Shown: positions 18,572 through 27,828, numbered from the stretch's first letter. The stretch: DNA of 64,000 nucleotides from Paraburkholderia panacisoli (GCF_008369935.1 NZ_VTUZ01000003.1:62001-126000); one strand, 5' to 3'. A program made the numbers and translations. Notes: generated from the letters alone by a model not told the origin.

Positions 18572-18856
18572 TTACTGCCCAGTTTTTTTAGGCATAGTGC
18601 TGTCGTCAGGCGTTACCCCGGGCATATCCCTATGCGCCATGTCCGCGCTCCTGCTCATGTCACCAGGAACCCGGTTCCATGGGCTCGATATAGGTTCGCT
18701 GTGGTACGTCATCCCTGCAGTCGCGGCACCGTGCGCGCCGCCACCGCCACTTCCACCGTTGCCATTGCCACCAGCCTGCGCAAACGTCGCGGCGCACGCG
18801 CAGAGTGACGCGACAGCGACACGCGCGAACAGAGTTTTCGTCATCAATTTTTCCAT
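18572..18856 (-). CDS. Small secreted Gly-rich hypothetical protein
   Basis: 94 aa with AAGGAG seven bases before the ATG. A signal peptide (TLFARVAVASLCACAATFAQA) leads into a short Gly/Asn-rich stretch (GGNGNGGSGGGGAHG) and a polar tail with His and Met (GDMSRSADMAHRDMPG). No domain recognised. Small exported proteins of this type are common in Burkholderiaceae. It lies downstream of the fasciclin gene on the same strand with a 225-bp gap, so co-transcription is possible but unproven. Confidence 0.6.
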   Translation of the reverse strand: MEKLMTKTLFARVAVASLCACAATFAQAGGNGNGGSGGGGAHGAATAGMTYHSEPISSPWNRVPGDMSRSADMAHRDMPGVTPDDSTMPKKTGQ

Positions 18857-19081
18857 GGTATTTCTCCTTTGATACGGGCTCGTGCGTTATCCACGCCGAA
18901 GTCCCGTATGCCGCTAAAGTCTGACTGCTTGCGCAGCGGTGAATCGCAAGCGGACACTCCGATGCAAACAAGGCAGACATCTGCTGCGTCCAGATGTGAG
19001 GCATGTAGTGAGTCGGAGCCCGGCACCGAAAATGACAGCGCTTCGCTGAATTCGAGTGCCTGAAGCGGATTGCTGGTCCTA

Positions 19082-19636
19082 TTACTTCGGCATCAGCACC
19101 TTGTCTACGACCATGATGACGCCGTTGCTCTGGGTGACGTCATAGGTAGAAATGTCGGCAGTGTGGCCACTGGCATCCATGACTACGATGTTGTGCGGAC
19201 CATTCTCGGTGAACGTCAGTTCCGCTCCGTTGACTGTTTTCAGTTCCGCCTTGCCGCCACCAGCCTTGATGGCCTGGTCGAGCTTGCGGAAGTCGTAGCG
19301 CCCGGGAACGACGTGGTACGTCAGAATGCTGGTCAGCATCGCCTTGTTTTCCGGCTTGACGAGCGTATCGACCGTGCCAGCCGGCAATGCTGCGAAGGCC
19401 TCGTTGGTCGGCGCAAATACAGTAAACGGCCCTGGGCCCTTTAACGTATCGACGAGACCTGCGGCTTTGACCGCAGCGACAAGCGTGGTGTGGTCGGCCG
19501 AGTTGACGGCGTTGTCCACGATGTCCTTGCTCGGGTACATGGCCTGACCGCCGACCACAACCGTGTCACTGGCGGCAAAGGCACCTGATACCGCTGCAGA
19601 CAGCGCGACAGCGACGAACATAATTCTGTATTTCAT
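19082..19636 (-). CDS. Fasciclin (FAS1)-domain secreted protein
   Basis: 184 aa. Start ATG 19636 has GGAGGAG at good spacing; the frame extends upstream to 19660. Signal peptide MKYRIMFVAVALSAAVSGAF with cleavage before ASDTV. One FAS1 domain fills the rest, with both signature regions visible: LKGPGPFTVFAPTNEAFAAL and the end motif NGVIMVVDKVLMPK. FAS1 proteins are exported and take part in adhesion or matrix interactions; in bacteria the role is often unknown. Confidence 0.9.
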   Translation of the reverse strand: MKYRIMFVAVALSAAVSGAFAASDTVVVGGQAMYPSKDIVDNAVNSADHTTLVAAVKAAGLVDTLKGPGPFTVFAPTNEAFAALPAGTVDTLVKPENKAMLTSILTYHVVPGRYDFRKLDQAIKAGGGKAELKTVNGAELTFTENGPHNIVVMDASGHTADISTYDVTQSNGVIMVVDKVLMPK

Positions 19637-20357
19637 GGCGTACTCCTCCAGAGTTGCCACGCGTAATTGCGTGGGTCTGACCGCATATACGGGGAATACT
19701 TGCGACTGGATTCAAAACGGGATGTTCGCGATGACGCAGCCTGATGTGTCCCAGCATTGATGACCGGCGAGTTGAGGGATTGGACACTTCGACAATTGAT
19801 ATGCAACACATGCGGGCATCGGATGCAGGGGATGCTGCAGCACACCCGGCGCCGCCCGCGCCTTTTCACATCGCGTTGCAGCGTGCCATTCTCCTGGATG
19901 GTTACCGCGCGCCGATTCATGGTGTGCGCCTGGTAGCTTCGGCCTTGGTACTGTCAGGAGGTCGTGTCCTGGAACTGAGTATTTCGTCTCCCCTTCGGGG
20001 GGGTGCTGTTACTTCAACAAATCATGTCCAGTTGCAATCGGGGGCGCGTCGTACCCGGAGCGCTCGCGCGAGCCGAGTCGCATCATCGACGGGACACCGT
20101 GATGCATTGCCACATTCGGTTGATGTACATGATGGGCAATCCGCGAAGGGGATTGATTTGCAGACTCGACCGTTCTCCAGAGTCTGCCGAATTTGTCAAT
20201 CATCTACGTGTGGCCTCCCGGAGCCGCTTGCAACGGTTGCTACCAGGCATACCCGGCCCTGAGGGGGCCGAACCGAGACAAACCATGTTGTGCGGTTTCG
20301 ATGACGATCTCGCTGCGCAGCACGCAGAGCAACAACCGCATTTGCGGCCTGCTCACC
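19637..20357. other. Region upstream of integrase remnant, no intact gene seen
   Basis: About 720 bp with several overlapping open frames of 60-170 codons on both strands. None has a recognisable domain, signal peptide or good ribosome-binding site. A short CCCC-TTCG-GGGG hairpin lies near 19990-20001. Given the adjacent integrase debris it is probably degenerate mobile-element DNA. No tRNA gene was found. Confidence 0.45.
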
Positions 20358-20880
20358 CAGATCCGTCCCGCACTGGAACGAGTTAAACATCATCGTGCGC
20401 TACCATGGGGAAGAACTGCCGGCGTTCATGCGGGAACTGGAGCAACGCCCCGACGTGCCGCACGATTACTGCGCCTGCTGATCCTCACGGCGACCCGCGC
20501 GAACGAGGTGCGCTATGCGCAGCCGGGGGAATTTGATCTGCATAATCGTGTCTGGTCTATTCCCGGCGACCGTACCAAAAGTGGCCGGCCGCTGCGCGTG
20601 CCGCTTTGTGAGCAGGCCATCGACATAGTTCGCAGTGCGCTGCCCAAGGCGAAATACGGGTATCTGTATCCCGGTTGCAAGGAAGGGCCTGTCGCGGCAT
20701 GGGATCACCGTGAATGGATTCCGGTCGACGTTCCGCGACTGGGTGGCGGAGTGCACGGAATACCCGGATTCGCTCGCGGAAGAGGTGTTAGCTCACGTTA
20801 TCGATTCGCAGACGGTGGCCGCTTACCGGCGTCGCGATCAGCTTGAGAGTCGGCGTGGCGTTTCTCTCCTCTTTCGATGA
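20358..20880 (+). pseudogene. Frameshifted tyrosine-recombinase (P4-type integrase) remnant
   Basis: C-terminal half of an integrase broken over three frames. Segments in order: LERVKHHRALPW, then ELPAFMRELEQRPDVP in another frame (20410-20481), then LLRLLILTATRANEV through WSIPGDRTKSGRPLRVPLCE back in the first frame (to about 20700). After a further shift come HGITVNGFRSTFRDWVAE and LAHVIDSQTVAAYRRRDQLE, holding the expected catalytic Tyr (AAYRR). The N-terminal arm-binding part is missing. Without a continuous frame it cannot make active enzyme. It marks an old genomic-island end. Confidence 0.85.
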
Positions 20881-20892
20881 AATGGCAGGCGT

Positions 20893-22140
20893 TTAGTGGG
20901 CGGCGAAGGTGGCGAAGGCGGCGCGGCCCAGGCTGCCCAGCACGGTATCGTTTTGCGGTGTGTGAATGCGTGCGCAGAGCACATCCCGGTAGTGCCGCTC
21001 CAGCGCGTTGTTGCGGCTCAGTCCCGGATTGCTGCTCGCTTCGAGCGCGAGTTCCACGGCGTCGATCGCGTTTTTGCTGACGAGATACTTGATGGTCGCG
21101 GCCTCGTTCACCGCGATCTGGCCGACCGCGCCCGCGTCGAGCAGGACCCGGTTGTTGAGGAGCAGCGCGTCGATGCGCCCCGCCGTCTGCTGAAAGCTGT
21201 CGAGACTCGCGAGCGGCGCCTTCAGGCCGGACGGCGTGCGCGTCGCGGCCCAGTGCACGAACCAGTCGCGCGCGGCGCGGGCCACGCCGTCGTAGATCGA
21301 CGGCAGCAGCACGCTCATCCAGAGAGCGGTCACCGGGTCCATGCCATTCGACGGGCCCGGCGATTGCAGGTCGACCGCATAGTCGGCAGGCACATGCACG
21401 TTGTCGAAGATCACTTCGTGGCTGCCCGTCGCACGCATGCCGAGATGATTCCACGGCTCGCCGAAGCGAATGCCGGGTGTGTCGCGATGCACGAGCCATG
21501 TGCCCACGCGCGGCTCGGGCTCGTCGGTGCGTCCCCAGACGGCGAACCACGTGAGTCCGGGGCTGCCCGTCGAATAGATCTTGCGGCCGTTCAGAATCCA
21601 GTGATCGCCTGCGCGCTTGCCGACCGTTGCGGGCAAGCCGCCGCGCGAGGGCGAACCCAGTTCAGGCTCGACCCGCAGCGAATTGATCAGCGCACCACGC
21701 TCCACTGCGTCGCGGGCAATCTGCTGCTTCAACGCGACCGGCCAGTTGGCATTTGCTTGCAACCGAAGGTGATAGAGACACTGCATCACGAGGATCAACG
21801 CGGTCGACGGTTCGCCGCGCGCCACGGCCCGAACTACCTTCAATGTTTGCGCGAGAGTCGCCTCGTGGCCACCGAGCGAGCGCGGCACGGTGAGCGACAG
21901 CAATCCCGCGCGACGCAGTTGCGCGAGGTTGTCGTGAGGAAAATGCGGACCCTGATCGAGCGCGGCCGCGCCTGCCGCGAACTCCGCAGTCAACGAAGCC
22001 AGCCAGCGATCGGCGCGTTCGCTGTCCAGATCCGCAAGCGCGGAGACGGCCACGGGGTCGTGTTCGGCGTCGCGCGCGCTGTGGTGCTCAGGGCTGTGCT
22101 CGGGAACGATCAGGTTGGTGTCGGGATGTCGGCTCGTCAT
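20893..22140 (-). CDS. Acyl-CoA dehydrogenase-family flavoprotein (SfnB/DszC-like)
   Basis: 415 aa, three-domain acyl-CoA dehydrogenase fold. It has an N-terminal helical domain (LAQLRRAGLLSLTVPRSLGG), a central beta domain (WILNGRKIYSTGSPG, MRATGSHEVIFDNVHVP) and a C-terminal helical domain. The end segment RDVLCARIHTPQNDTVLGSLG matches the SfnB/DszC/monooxygenase-like branch rather than fatty-acid beta-oxidation enzymes. Members near sulfonate genes often help use organosulfur compounds with FMNH2. That role here is inferred from the neighbouring sulfur genes and the divergent LysR gene. Confidence 0.8.
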   Translation of the reverse strand: MTSRHPDTNLIVPEHSPEHHSARDAEHDPVAVSALADLDSERADRWLASLTAEFAAGAAALDQGPHFPHDNLAQLRRAGLLSLTVPRSLGGHEATLAQTLKVVRAVARGEPSTALILVMQCLYHLRLQANANWPVALKQQIARDAVERGALINSLRVEPELGSPSRGGLPATVGKRAGDHWILNGRKIYSTGSPGLTWFAVWGRTDEPEPRVGTWLVHRDTPGIRFGEPWNHLGMRATGSHEVIFDNVHVPADYAVDLQSPGPSNGMDPVTALWMSVLLPSIYDGVARAARDWFVHWAATRTPSGLKAPLASLDSFQQTAGRIDALLLNNRVLLDAGAVGQIAVNEAATIKYLVSKNAIDAVELALEASSNPGLSRNNALERHYRDVLCARIHTPQNDTVLGSLGRAAFATFAAH

Positions 22141-22454
22141 GCTTTTTACGGTGTCGGGCGCGTGAAGGACGCTCGTGAATCACGGCGATGCGACCGGGAA
22201 CTGCCTGACCGGCAGTGCGCCGGTCAAGCGAGTCATCGATACATGGGTAGTTCCCGCCGCAGCTGCGCGCAGAAACGATGAGACACCTACGATACGGACG
22301 CGCCGGTCATTACGCAAACGCATTGTTCTTCTTTGTTAATATGCGAGAGCGCAATGCATCGCGGCGTTGAACGATGCGGGCCAAATGCGCTAAGCTCGGA
22401 CAATCCCGATCAACGTGGTGAGTCCACATATCGTTCCGGAAGCGAAAGAGATCA
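22141..22454. other. Divergent promoter region between acyl-CoA dehydrogenase-like and LysR genes
   Basis: 314 bp separating two divergent genes, with an AT-rich stretch around 22318-22345. This is the usual place for the operator of a LysR-type regulator. No exact T-N11-A palindrome was singled out. Confidence 0.45.
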
Positions 22455-23366
22455 ATGAAACTCGATGAAATCGAGGCGTTTGTCGCGGTCGTGCGCAGCC
22501 AGTCGTTGAGTCAGGCAGCCGAATCGCTGGCGCTCACCCAGCCTGCCGTGACGCGGCGGATTCAGAATTTCGAAGAAGCGCTCGGCGTCGAACTGCTGGA
22601 TCGCAATACCAAACCGTTGAAAACCACGCCCATGGGACGCGCGGTCTACGAGCAATGTCGCGCGATCGTGCGCGAGGTCGATGCGCTGCGCCATCTCGTC
22701 ACCGACGATGCGCCGCTTGCCGGCGTGCTCAGGCTTGGTGTCGCGCAAACGGTCGCGGACGTGGCGATGCTCAGTGCACTGCATGCGCTCAGACAGGCGC
22801 ATCCCGAGCTTCAGGCGAGGGTATCGACGGGCTGGGGCAGCCCATTGCTGCAAAAGGTCGAAGACGGCGAACTGGATGCTGCCGTCGTGTTGTTGCCGGC
22901 CAATCGTTTGTTGCCCGAGACCCTGGTCGCCAATTCGCTTGGAGCGCTCAAGATGGCGGTGGTCGCGCGCAAGGGCAGCATGAAGAAGCGCGCCTATTCG
23001 CTCGCCGAGTGTCAGCCCTTGGGCTGGGTTCTCAACCCGGATGGTTGCGGCTTCCGGGCGGGTCTTCAACATGCGCTCGCCGCGCAAGGCTACACGCTGA
23101 AGCTCAATCTGGAGACCCTCGGCACGGAACTGCAACTTGGCCTCGTCGCGGACGGCGTGGGGCTGGGTCTCGTCCCCGTTCCGCTCCTCAGCAGGAGCAC
23201 GCACGCAGCTGAACTGGACATCGTTCCGGTCAGCGACTTCAAGCCCGAAATCGCAGTGTGGATGGTTCGCTCGCGCGCGCTCGGCAAGATGCAGAGTGCG
23301 ATCGCCGTGTTGTCCGAGAGTATCGAGCAGAGCTTCAAGGCCGCGCGTCTCGCACGCGCTGCCTGA
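22455..23366 (+). CDS. LysR-family transcriptional regulator (1)
   Basis: 303 aa. N-terminal winged helix-turn-helix with the LysR signature (SLSQAAESLALTQPAVTRRIQNFEEALG), then a periplasmic-binding-protein-like effector domain (ADGVGLGLVPVPLL). It is divergent from the SfnB/DszC-like gene and stands next to the rhodanese operon, so it is a candidate regulator of one or both. No Cys-type ligand signature can be identified. Confidence 0.92.
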   Translation: MKLDEIEAFVAVVRSQSLSQAAESLALTQPAVTRRIQNFEEALGVELLDRNTKPLKTTPMGRAVYEQCRAIVREVDALRHLVTDDAPLAGVLRLGVAQTVADVAMLSALHALRQAHPELQARVSTGWGSPLLQKVEDGELDAAVVLLPANRLLPETLVANSLGALKMAVVARKGSMKKRAYSLAECQPLGWVLNPDGCGFRAGLQHALAAQGYTLKLNLETLGTELQLGLVADGVGLGLVPVPLLSRSTHAAELDIVPVSDFKPEIAVWMVRSRALGKMQSAIAVLSESIEQSFKAARLARAA

Positions 23367-23432
23367 CACCGCTCGCGTGTGCGGCGCGCGGCCGGTCCAC
23401 GTAAAGAGAGACGCGGGCCGACACCGCCCGGA

Positions 23433-25040
23433 TCAGATCACGAAGAAGCCATGCGTGCCGTCGCGTTCGAGCTGCGCGACCAGCCCGTATTCCCATTCTA
23501 GATAGGCGTTCATCGCTTCATGCGCGTTGTCGGTGCCTTCATAGGGCCGGCGATAGCGATCGATCCGCGGCGATGCCAGAGAAGCTTCACCCGTTTCGAC
23601 AGGCAATCCTGCGCGAATCCATGCGGACGTGCCGCCTTCGAGCACCTGCACGGACTTGCCGGTTAGCGCCGCGACCTCGGGCGCGGCGAACGGTGCAAGC
23701 GCATTCGTCGCGCACGTGACGACATAGCGCTTCGCATCGGGCAATACGCGCAGATCGTCGAAGTCGTTCGACAGACGCGAGCGGAGCAGCCAGCGCGCAC
23801 CGGGAATATGGCCTTTGACATGGTTCGCGCTGGACGTGAAATCGAGCACGACCGTCTGGCTCGCCTTGTCCGCCAGCAGCGCGGCGAGCTGCTGCGGCGA
23901 GATCGACGGCGTCGCAGATGGCTGCGGCTTCGGCGCCTGCCATGCGCCGCTCTGGGTCAACTGGTCCGGCGACGCGCCGTCGATCACATAGACGTCGATC
24001 TTCATCTGCGCAAGCCATGACGCCGTCATGTTGGCGCGCACGCCATCGTCGTCGAACAGCACGACACGCGCACCGCGCACTGGCGCAAACATCTCCGTTT
24101 CCTGCACGAGCTGGCCGCCAGGCGCACCCTGGAATCCGGGTGCGTGAGCCTGCTCGTACTCGGCGGGCGTCCGGACGTCGAAGCGGTACGTGGTGCGTGA
24201 TGCGTCCGTAGCCCAGCGTGCGGCTTCTTCGAGCGACGTGCGCCCCACGCCCGCGCGCTCGGCGAGCGCAAGCGCCGCCGTGCGCGCCGCGGCGAGGTTC
24301 GCCGGGTCGCGCCCCGCGCCGATATCGAACGTCCGCTTGCTGCCGTGCTGCAAGGTCTGCCCGGCGAGTGTCCAGCCGATCGTGCCGTTGCGCAACGCAG
24401 CGACAGGATTCGGCAAGCCCGCGTTGACGAGCGATTGCGCGCCGATGATGCTGCGCGTGCGTCCCGCGCAGTTGACGATGACGCGAGTCTTGGCGTCCGG
24501 CGCGAGGGCCCGCGCGCGCAAGACCAGTTCCGCGCCGGGCACGCTGAGGCTGCCCGGAATGTTCATCGTCTGATATTCGTCGAAACGGCGGGCGTCGAGT
24601 ACGACGACATCCTCGCCGTTCTGCAACAGCGCATCGACTGCCTGCGCCGACAACGACGGTGTATGCCGCTGCGCCTCGACGAATTCACCGAACGCCTTGC
24701 TCGGCACGTTGACGTCGCGGAACACTTCGCCGCCCGCCGCGATCCAGCCCTTCAGGCCGCCTTCGAGCAACGTCACGTCGGTATAGCCGAGCGCGGTGAG
24801 CCGCTCGGCCGCGCGCCCGGCAAATCCTTCGTCCGCATCGAGCAGCACGATGGGAATGCCCGGGCGCGGCAGACGCGTGTACGCTTCCAGTTCGATCTTC
24901 GAGAGCGGGAAGTTTGCGGCGAACAGCGGATGACTCTGCGCATGCGGATCTTCCTCGCGCACGTCGAGCAACGCGATCTCGCGTCCGGTGAGCAGCGCTT
25001 CCCGCACATCCTGGTAGGTACGTTCGCGATATGACTTCAT
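23433..25040 (-). CDS. Four-domain rhodanese-like sulfurtransferase
   Basis: 535 aa made of four tandem rhodanese domains (about residues 1-115, 125-245, 260-365 and 375-490). The active-loop Cys is present only in domains 2 (Cys191, VIVNCAGRTRS) and 4 (Cys443, YVVTCATNA). In domains 1 and 3 the position is acidic (IVLLDADEGFAG, VVLFDDDGVRAN). Rhodaneses move sulfane sulfur from thiosulfate, persulfides or mercaptopyruvate to acceptors. The start overlaps the cupin stop by 4 bp, making it the last gene of a four-gene operon. It probably handles sulfur released by the upstream enzymes. Confidence 0.9.
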   Translation of the reverse strand: MKSYRERTYQDVREALLTGREIALLDVREEDPHAQSHPLFAANFPLSKIELEAYTRLPRPGIPIVLLDADEGFAGRAAERLTALGYTDVTLLEGGLKGWIAAGGEVFRDVNVPSKAFGEFVEAQRHTPSLSAQAVDALLQNGEDVVVLDARRFDEYQTMNIPGSLSVPGAELVLRARALAPDAKTRVIVNCAGRTRSIIGAQSLVNAGLPNPVAALRNGTIGWTLAGQTLQHGSKRTFDIGAGRDPANLAAARTAALALAERAGVGRTSLEEAARWATDASRTTYRFDVRTPAEYEQAHAPGFQGAPGGQLVQETEMFAPVRGARVVLFDDDGVRANMTASWLAQMKIDVYVIDGASPDQLTQSGAWQAPKPQPSATPSISPQQLAALLADKASQTVVLDFTSSANHVKGHIPGARWLLRSRLSNDFDDLRVLPDAKRYVVTCATNALAPFAAPEVAALTGKSVQVLEGGTSAWIRAGLPVETGEASLASPRIDRYRRPYEGTDNAHEAMNAYLEWEYGLVAQLERDGTHGFFVI

Positions 25041-25633
25041 GAAAGACCGAGTTCCTTGCTGAGGTCCCAGAGATTGGGGACGGTGTCGTTCGAATAGCCT
25101 GAAATAAAGGGCTTGGGCGTGGCGCCGGGTGGATACGTGGAGCGATGGACCGCGCCGATGTTCGCGCCATAAACATGAATGCTGATCGACACGCGGTCGT
25201 CGTAGGCATGACGGACGCGGTGAATGTCGCCGATGGTCGGAGAGACGGCTTCGATCGCGCCACGCTCGAGCCGCACTTCATCGCCTGTCTGGCGCGGCGT
25301 GCCGTCGCGATCGCGCACGAAAGACGCCGCGAGTTCCGCGCCGCGCTGCACGCCGATCAAACCCCATACCGTGTGGTCGTGAATTGGCGTTTGCTGGCCC
25401 GGTCCCCAGACGAAGCTGACCACGGAGAATCGCTGGCGCACGTCGGCATAGAGCAGAAATTGCTGATAGCGATCCGCCGATGGTTGCGCGTACGCGTCGG
25501 GCAGCCAGTCGTCGACGCTGATCAACTCGCTCAACGCGGTCGCGCCGCGTTCGAGCAGGTCGGCTTCGCTGGCGGCCGTGTCGACCAGTTCCGCGATGGT
25601 GCCGACAAAGTGCCGAAGTTTGCGAATGGCCAT
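25037..25633 (-). CDS. Cysteine dioxygenase-like thiol dioxygenase (cupin)
   Basis: 198 aa, the usual size for cysteine/3-mercaptopropionate dioxygenases. The expected 3-His iron site is seen as His85 and His87 (TPIHDHTVWG) and His138 (GDIHRVRHA), and a Tyr matching the cysteine dioxygenase active-site Tyr is at 155 (SIHVYG). These non-haem Fe(II) enzymes oxidise a thiol to a sulfinate. The stop overlaps the rhodanese start by 4 bp, and the upstream aldolase stop shares one base with the start. The thiol substrate cannot be told from sequence. Confidence 0.85.
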   Translation of the reverse strand: MAIRKLRHFVGTIAELVDTAASEADLLERGATALSELISVDDWLPDAYAQPSADRYQQFLLYADVRQRFSVVSFVWGPGQQTPIHDHTVWGLIGVQRGAELAASFVRDRDGTPRQTGDEVRLERGAIEAVSPTIGDIHRVRHAYDDRVSISIHVYGANIGAVHRSTYPPGATPKPFISGYSNDTVPNLWDLSKELGLS

Positions 25634-26445
25634 CAGTCGAGCAGCTCCGGTTCGGCTTCGACGAGACCTTCGTAGAGGCTCTCGAACGAATATTGCGCGC
25701 CGCCCGGCCGTCCAACCTGCGCGTGCGTCAACGCCGCCATCTCGTGAGGAATCGGCTGTGGCTTGCCTGCGGCCTCAGCGAGCAGTTGCGCATGACACGC
25801 GTTGTCGAGCGCGAGATACCACCAGGCCGCCGCTTCGACTGTCGGGCCGGCGGTCAGAATGCCGTGGTTCTTCAATATGACCGCCTTGAAGTTGCCCAGC
25901 GCGGCGGCAATGCGTGCGCCTTCCGTCGTATCCAGCACCACGCCCCTGAAGTCGTCGAAGAGCGCGTGGTCCTCGTAGAAGGAGCACGAGTCCTGCGTGA
26001 GCGGATCGAGTGTGCGGCCGAGCGTCGACCATGCCTTGCCATACAGCGAATGCGTGTGAGCCGCCGCGACGATGTCGGGCCGCGCTTCGTGAATCGCGGC
26101 GTGGATCGCGAATGCGGCCTGATTGACCGGGCCCGCGCCAATCACGATTTCGCCCCGGCTATTGACGAGCAGCAGGTCCGACACGCGCATGCGTCCGAAA
26201 TGCCGGCCTAGCGGGTTGACCCAGAAGTGGTCGGTCCATTCGGGGTCGCGCGCGGTGATATGGCCGGCCAGCCCCTGTGCGAAACCGGCCTGGGCGAACA
26301 GACGAAACGCGCCGGCGAGCCGCTCCTGACGATGGCGGCGTTCCTCGGCCACGGTTCTCGCGGGGCCGTTTTCGTCGAACCAGAACTTGCGGATCGGCGG
26401 GTCGCGAAACGGCAAAGTGGAAGAGTCGGGCAGTCGGGGGCTCAT
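25633..26445 (-). CDS. Class II aldolase/adducin-family protein
   Basis: 270 aa. Zinc-dependent class II aldolase fold. Metal ligands are expected at the His pair of AAAHTHSLYG and in LKNHGILTAG; the N-terminal segment AGHITARDPEW and the WVNPLG loop are also typical. Family members are fuculose- or ribulose-phosphate aldolases and epimerases, and a large group of unassigned lyases. In this operon, between an SsuD-like monooxygenase and a thiol dioxygenase, it may cleave a carbon skeleton from a sulfur-containing intermediate. That is inference. Confidence 0.88.
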   Translation of the reverse strand: MSPRLPDSSTLPFRDPPIRKFWFDENGPARTVAEERRHRQERLAGAFRLFAQAGFAQGLAGHITARDPEWTDHFWVNPLGRHFGRMRVSDLLLVNSRGEIVIGAGPVNQAAFAIHAAIHEARPDIVAAAHTHSLYGKAWSTLGRTLDPLTQDSCSFYEDHALFDDFRGVVLDTTEGARIAAALGNFKAVILKNHGILTAGPTVEAAAWWYLALDNACHAQLLAEAAGKPQPIPHEMAALTHAQVGRPGGAQYSFESLYEGLVEAEPELLD

Positions 26446-26460
26446 GATCTCGCGTTCCGG

Positions 26461-27537
26461 TCAGGCCGCATGGCGCGCGCGCGACGTCAGTTCGCGCGTC
26501 GCGGGAATCAGTTCTCTGCCATAGTCGATCGCGTCTTCGAGCGGATCGAAGCCGCGGATCAGGAACGTCGTCACGCCAAGTTCGTGATACTCGGATAGCG
26601 TTTGCGCGACCTGTGCGGGCGTGCCGACCAGCGCGGTCGAATTCGACCGGCCGCCGATTTCTCGCGCGACCGCGGTCCACAAGCGCTCGTCGGCGCGGAC
26701 CCCGTCGCCCGCTGCCGCGAGCAGACGCCGCGCGCCTTCGCTCTGTTGCGGGCCGCCGCGCGAAAAGCCCTGCTGGACGCGCAGCCGGCGCGTCTCTTCG
26801 AGGATGTGTTCCGCCCGTTCCCACGCCGCCTTTTCGGTCGACGCGAGAATCGGGCGGAACGACACCGAGAAACGCACAGTCCGCCCGTGCTTCGCGGCCT
26901 CGGCGCGCACTCGCGTGATCTGCTCGAGTACCTGCTGCTTCGATTCGCCCCATAGCGCGTAGACGTCGGCATGTTTGCCGGCGACTTCGAGCGCGGGGGC
27001 CGACGCGCCTCCGAAATAGATCGGTACGTGCGGTGACTGCTTCGGTTTCACCTCGGAGAACGCCTGAGCGAAGCGATAGAAGCGGCCTTCGTGGTCGAAC
27101 GGCTTGTCCTCCGTCCACACGCGCCGAAGGATCTGAAGGTATTCGTCGGTGCGGGCATAGCGCTCGTCGTGGCCCAGATAGTCGCCATCGCGGCGCTGGT
27201 CCTCGTCGCTGCCGCCCGAGATGAAGTGCACCGCGAGACGGCCACCCGAGAAATGGTCGAGCGTCGCGATTTGCCGCGCTGCAAGCGTCGGCGACACGAA
27301 GCCGGGGCGATGCGCGAGCATGAAGTGCACGCGCGATGTGACGCTGGCCGCATAGGAAATCGTCATCGCGGCGTCGGGGGTCGTCGAGCTATGCGGGACC
27401 AGAATGCGGTTGAATCCCGCGTTTTCGTGCGCCTGAGCGAAAGCGCGCACGTAGTCGACGTCGATTGCGGGACCGCTGGGCGCATGCGTTTCAGACAACT
27501 TTCGCTGCTGGATCATGCCAATGAATTCGACGCTCAT
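26461..27537 (-). CDS. LLM-class flavin-dependent monooxygenase (SsuD-like)
   Basis: 358 aa. Luciferase-like TIM barrel of the alkanesulfonate monooxygenase branch. Typical segments are HENAGFNRILVPHSST, FMLAHRPGFVSPTLAARQ, LDHFSGGRLAVHFISGGSD and VPIYFGGASAPA. Such enzymes use FMNH2 and O2 to desulfonate alkanesulfonates or oxidise related compounds. It is the first gene of a minus-strand operon with aldolase, thiol dioxygenase and rhodanese. A separate flavin reductase is not seen nearby. The 30-bp element upstream matches that of the sulfonate-type transporter operon. Confidence 0.9.
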   Translation of the reverse strand: MSVEFIGMIQQRKLSETHAPSGPAIDVDYVRAFAQAHENAGFNRILVPHSSTTPDAAMTISYAASVTSRVHFMLAHRPGFVSPTLAARQIATLDHFSGGRLAVHFISGGSDEDQRRDGDYLGHDERYARTDEYLQILRRVWTEDKPFDHEGRFYRFAQAFSEVKPKQSPHVPIYFGGASAPALEVAGKHADVYALWGESKQQVLEQITRVRAEAAKHGRTVRFSVSFRPILASTEKAAWERAEHILEETRRLRVQQGFSRGGPQQSEGARRLLAAAGDGVRADERLWTAVAREIGGRSNSTALVGTPAQVAQTLSEYHELGVTTFLIRGFDPLEDAIDYGRELIPATRELTSRARHAA

Positions 27538-27650
27538 GTTCGCTCCTGTTGATCTCTCAACCCCGCCAGGCGGGAGGGTTTGCGGAGCAGGCGAGCGTAT
27601 GGGCCGCGCCTGCGGGACCCATGCAGGCTAACACCGGGTTATGCGCAGGT

Positions 27651-27680
27651 TAAATAGTAAATTCAGATAAACATATCGAA
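27651..27680 (+). promoter_or_regulatory. AT-rich shared upstream element, copy 2 (SsuD-like operon)
   Basis: Matches 25 of 30 positions of 12908-12937 without gaps, with the 14-base core ATAAACATATCGAA identical. It lies 114 bp from the start of the minus-strand SsuD-like operon, in inverted orientation to it, and 149 bp upstream of the plus-strand cupin gene. Probably a shared operator for organosulfur genes. Confidence 0.55.
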
Positions 27681-27828
27681 CCCGCATGATAGTCGCGCGA
27701 CGCCACCTTTCCCTGAGCTGTTTCCTATAGATTCCGGCCAACGTTTAGAATTCTCGAAGTCCTTGTGGACTGACGCGCGCTGCCTTTCGTTAGCCCAACC
27801 CGTCGCTTACAACTTCAGCGGAGACGAC

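Noticed and set aside
19637..20880. tRNA attachment site next to the integrase remnant
   Set aside because: No tRNA-like sequence or flanking direct repeat could be found by eye.
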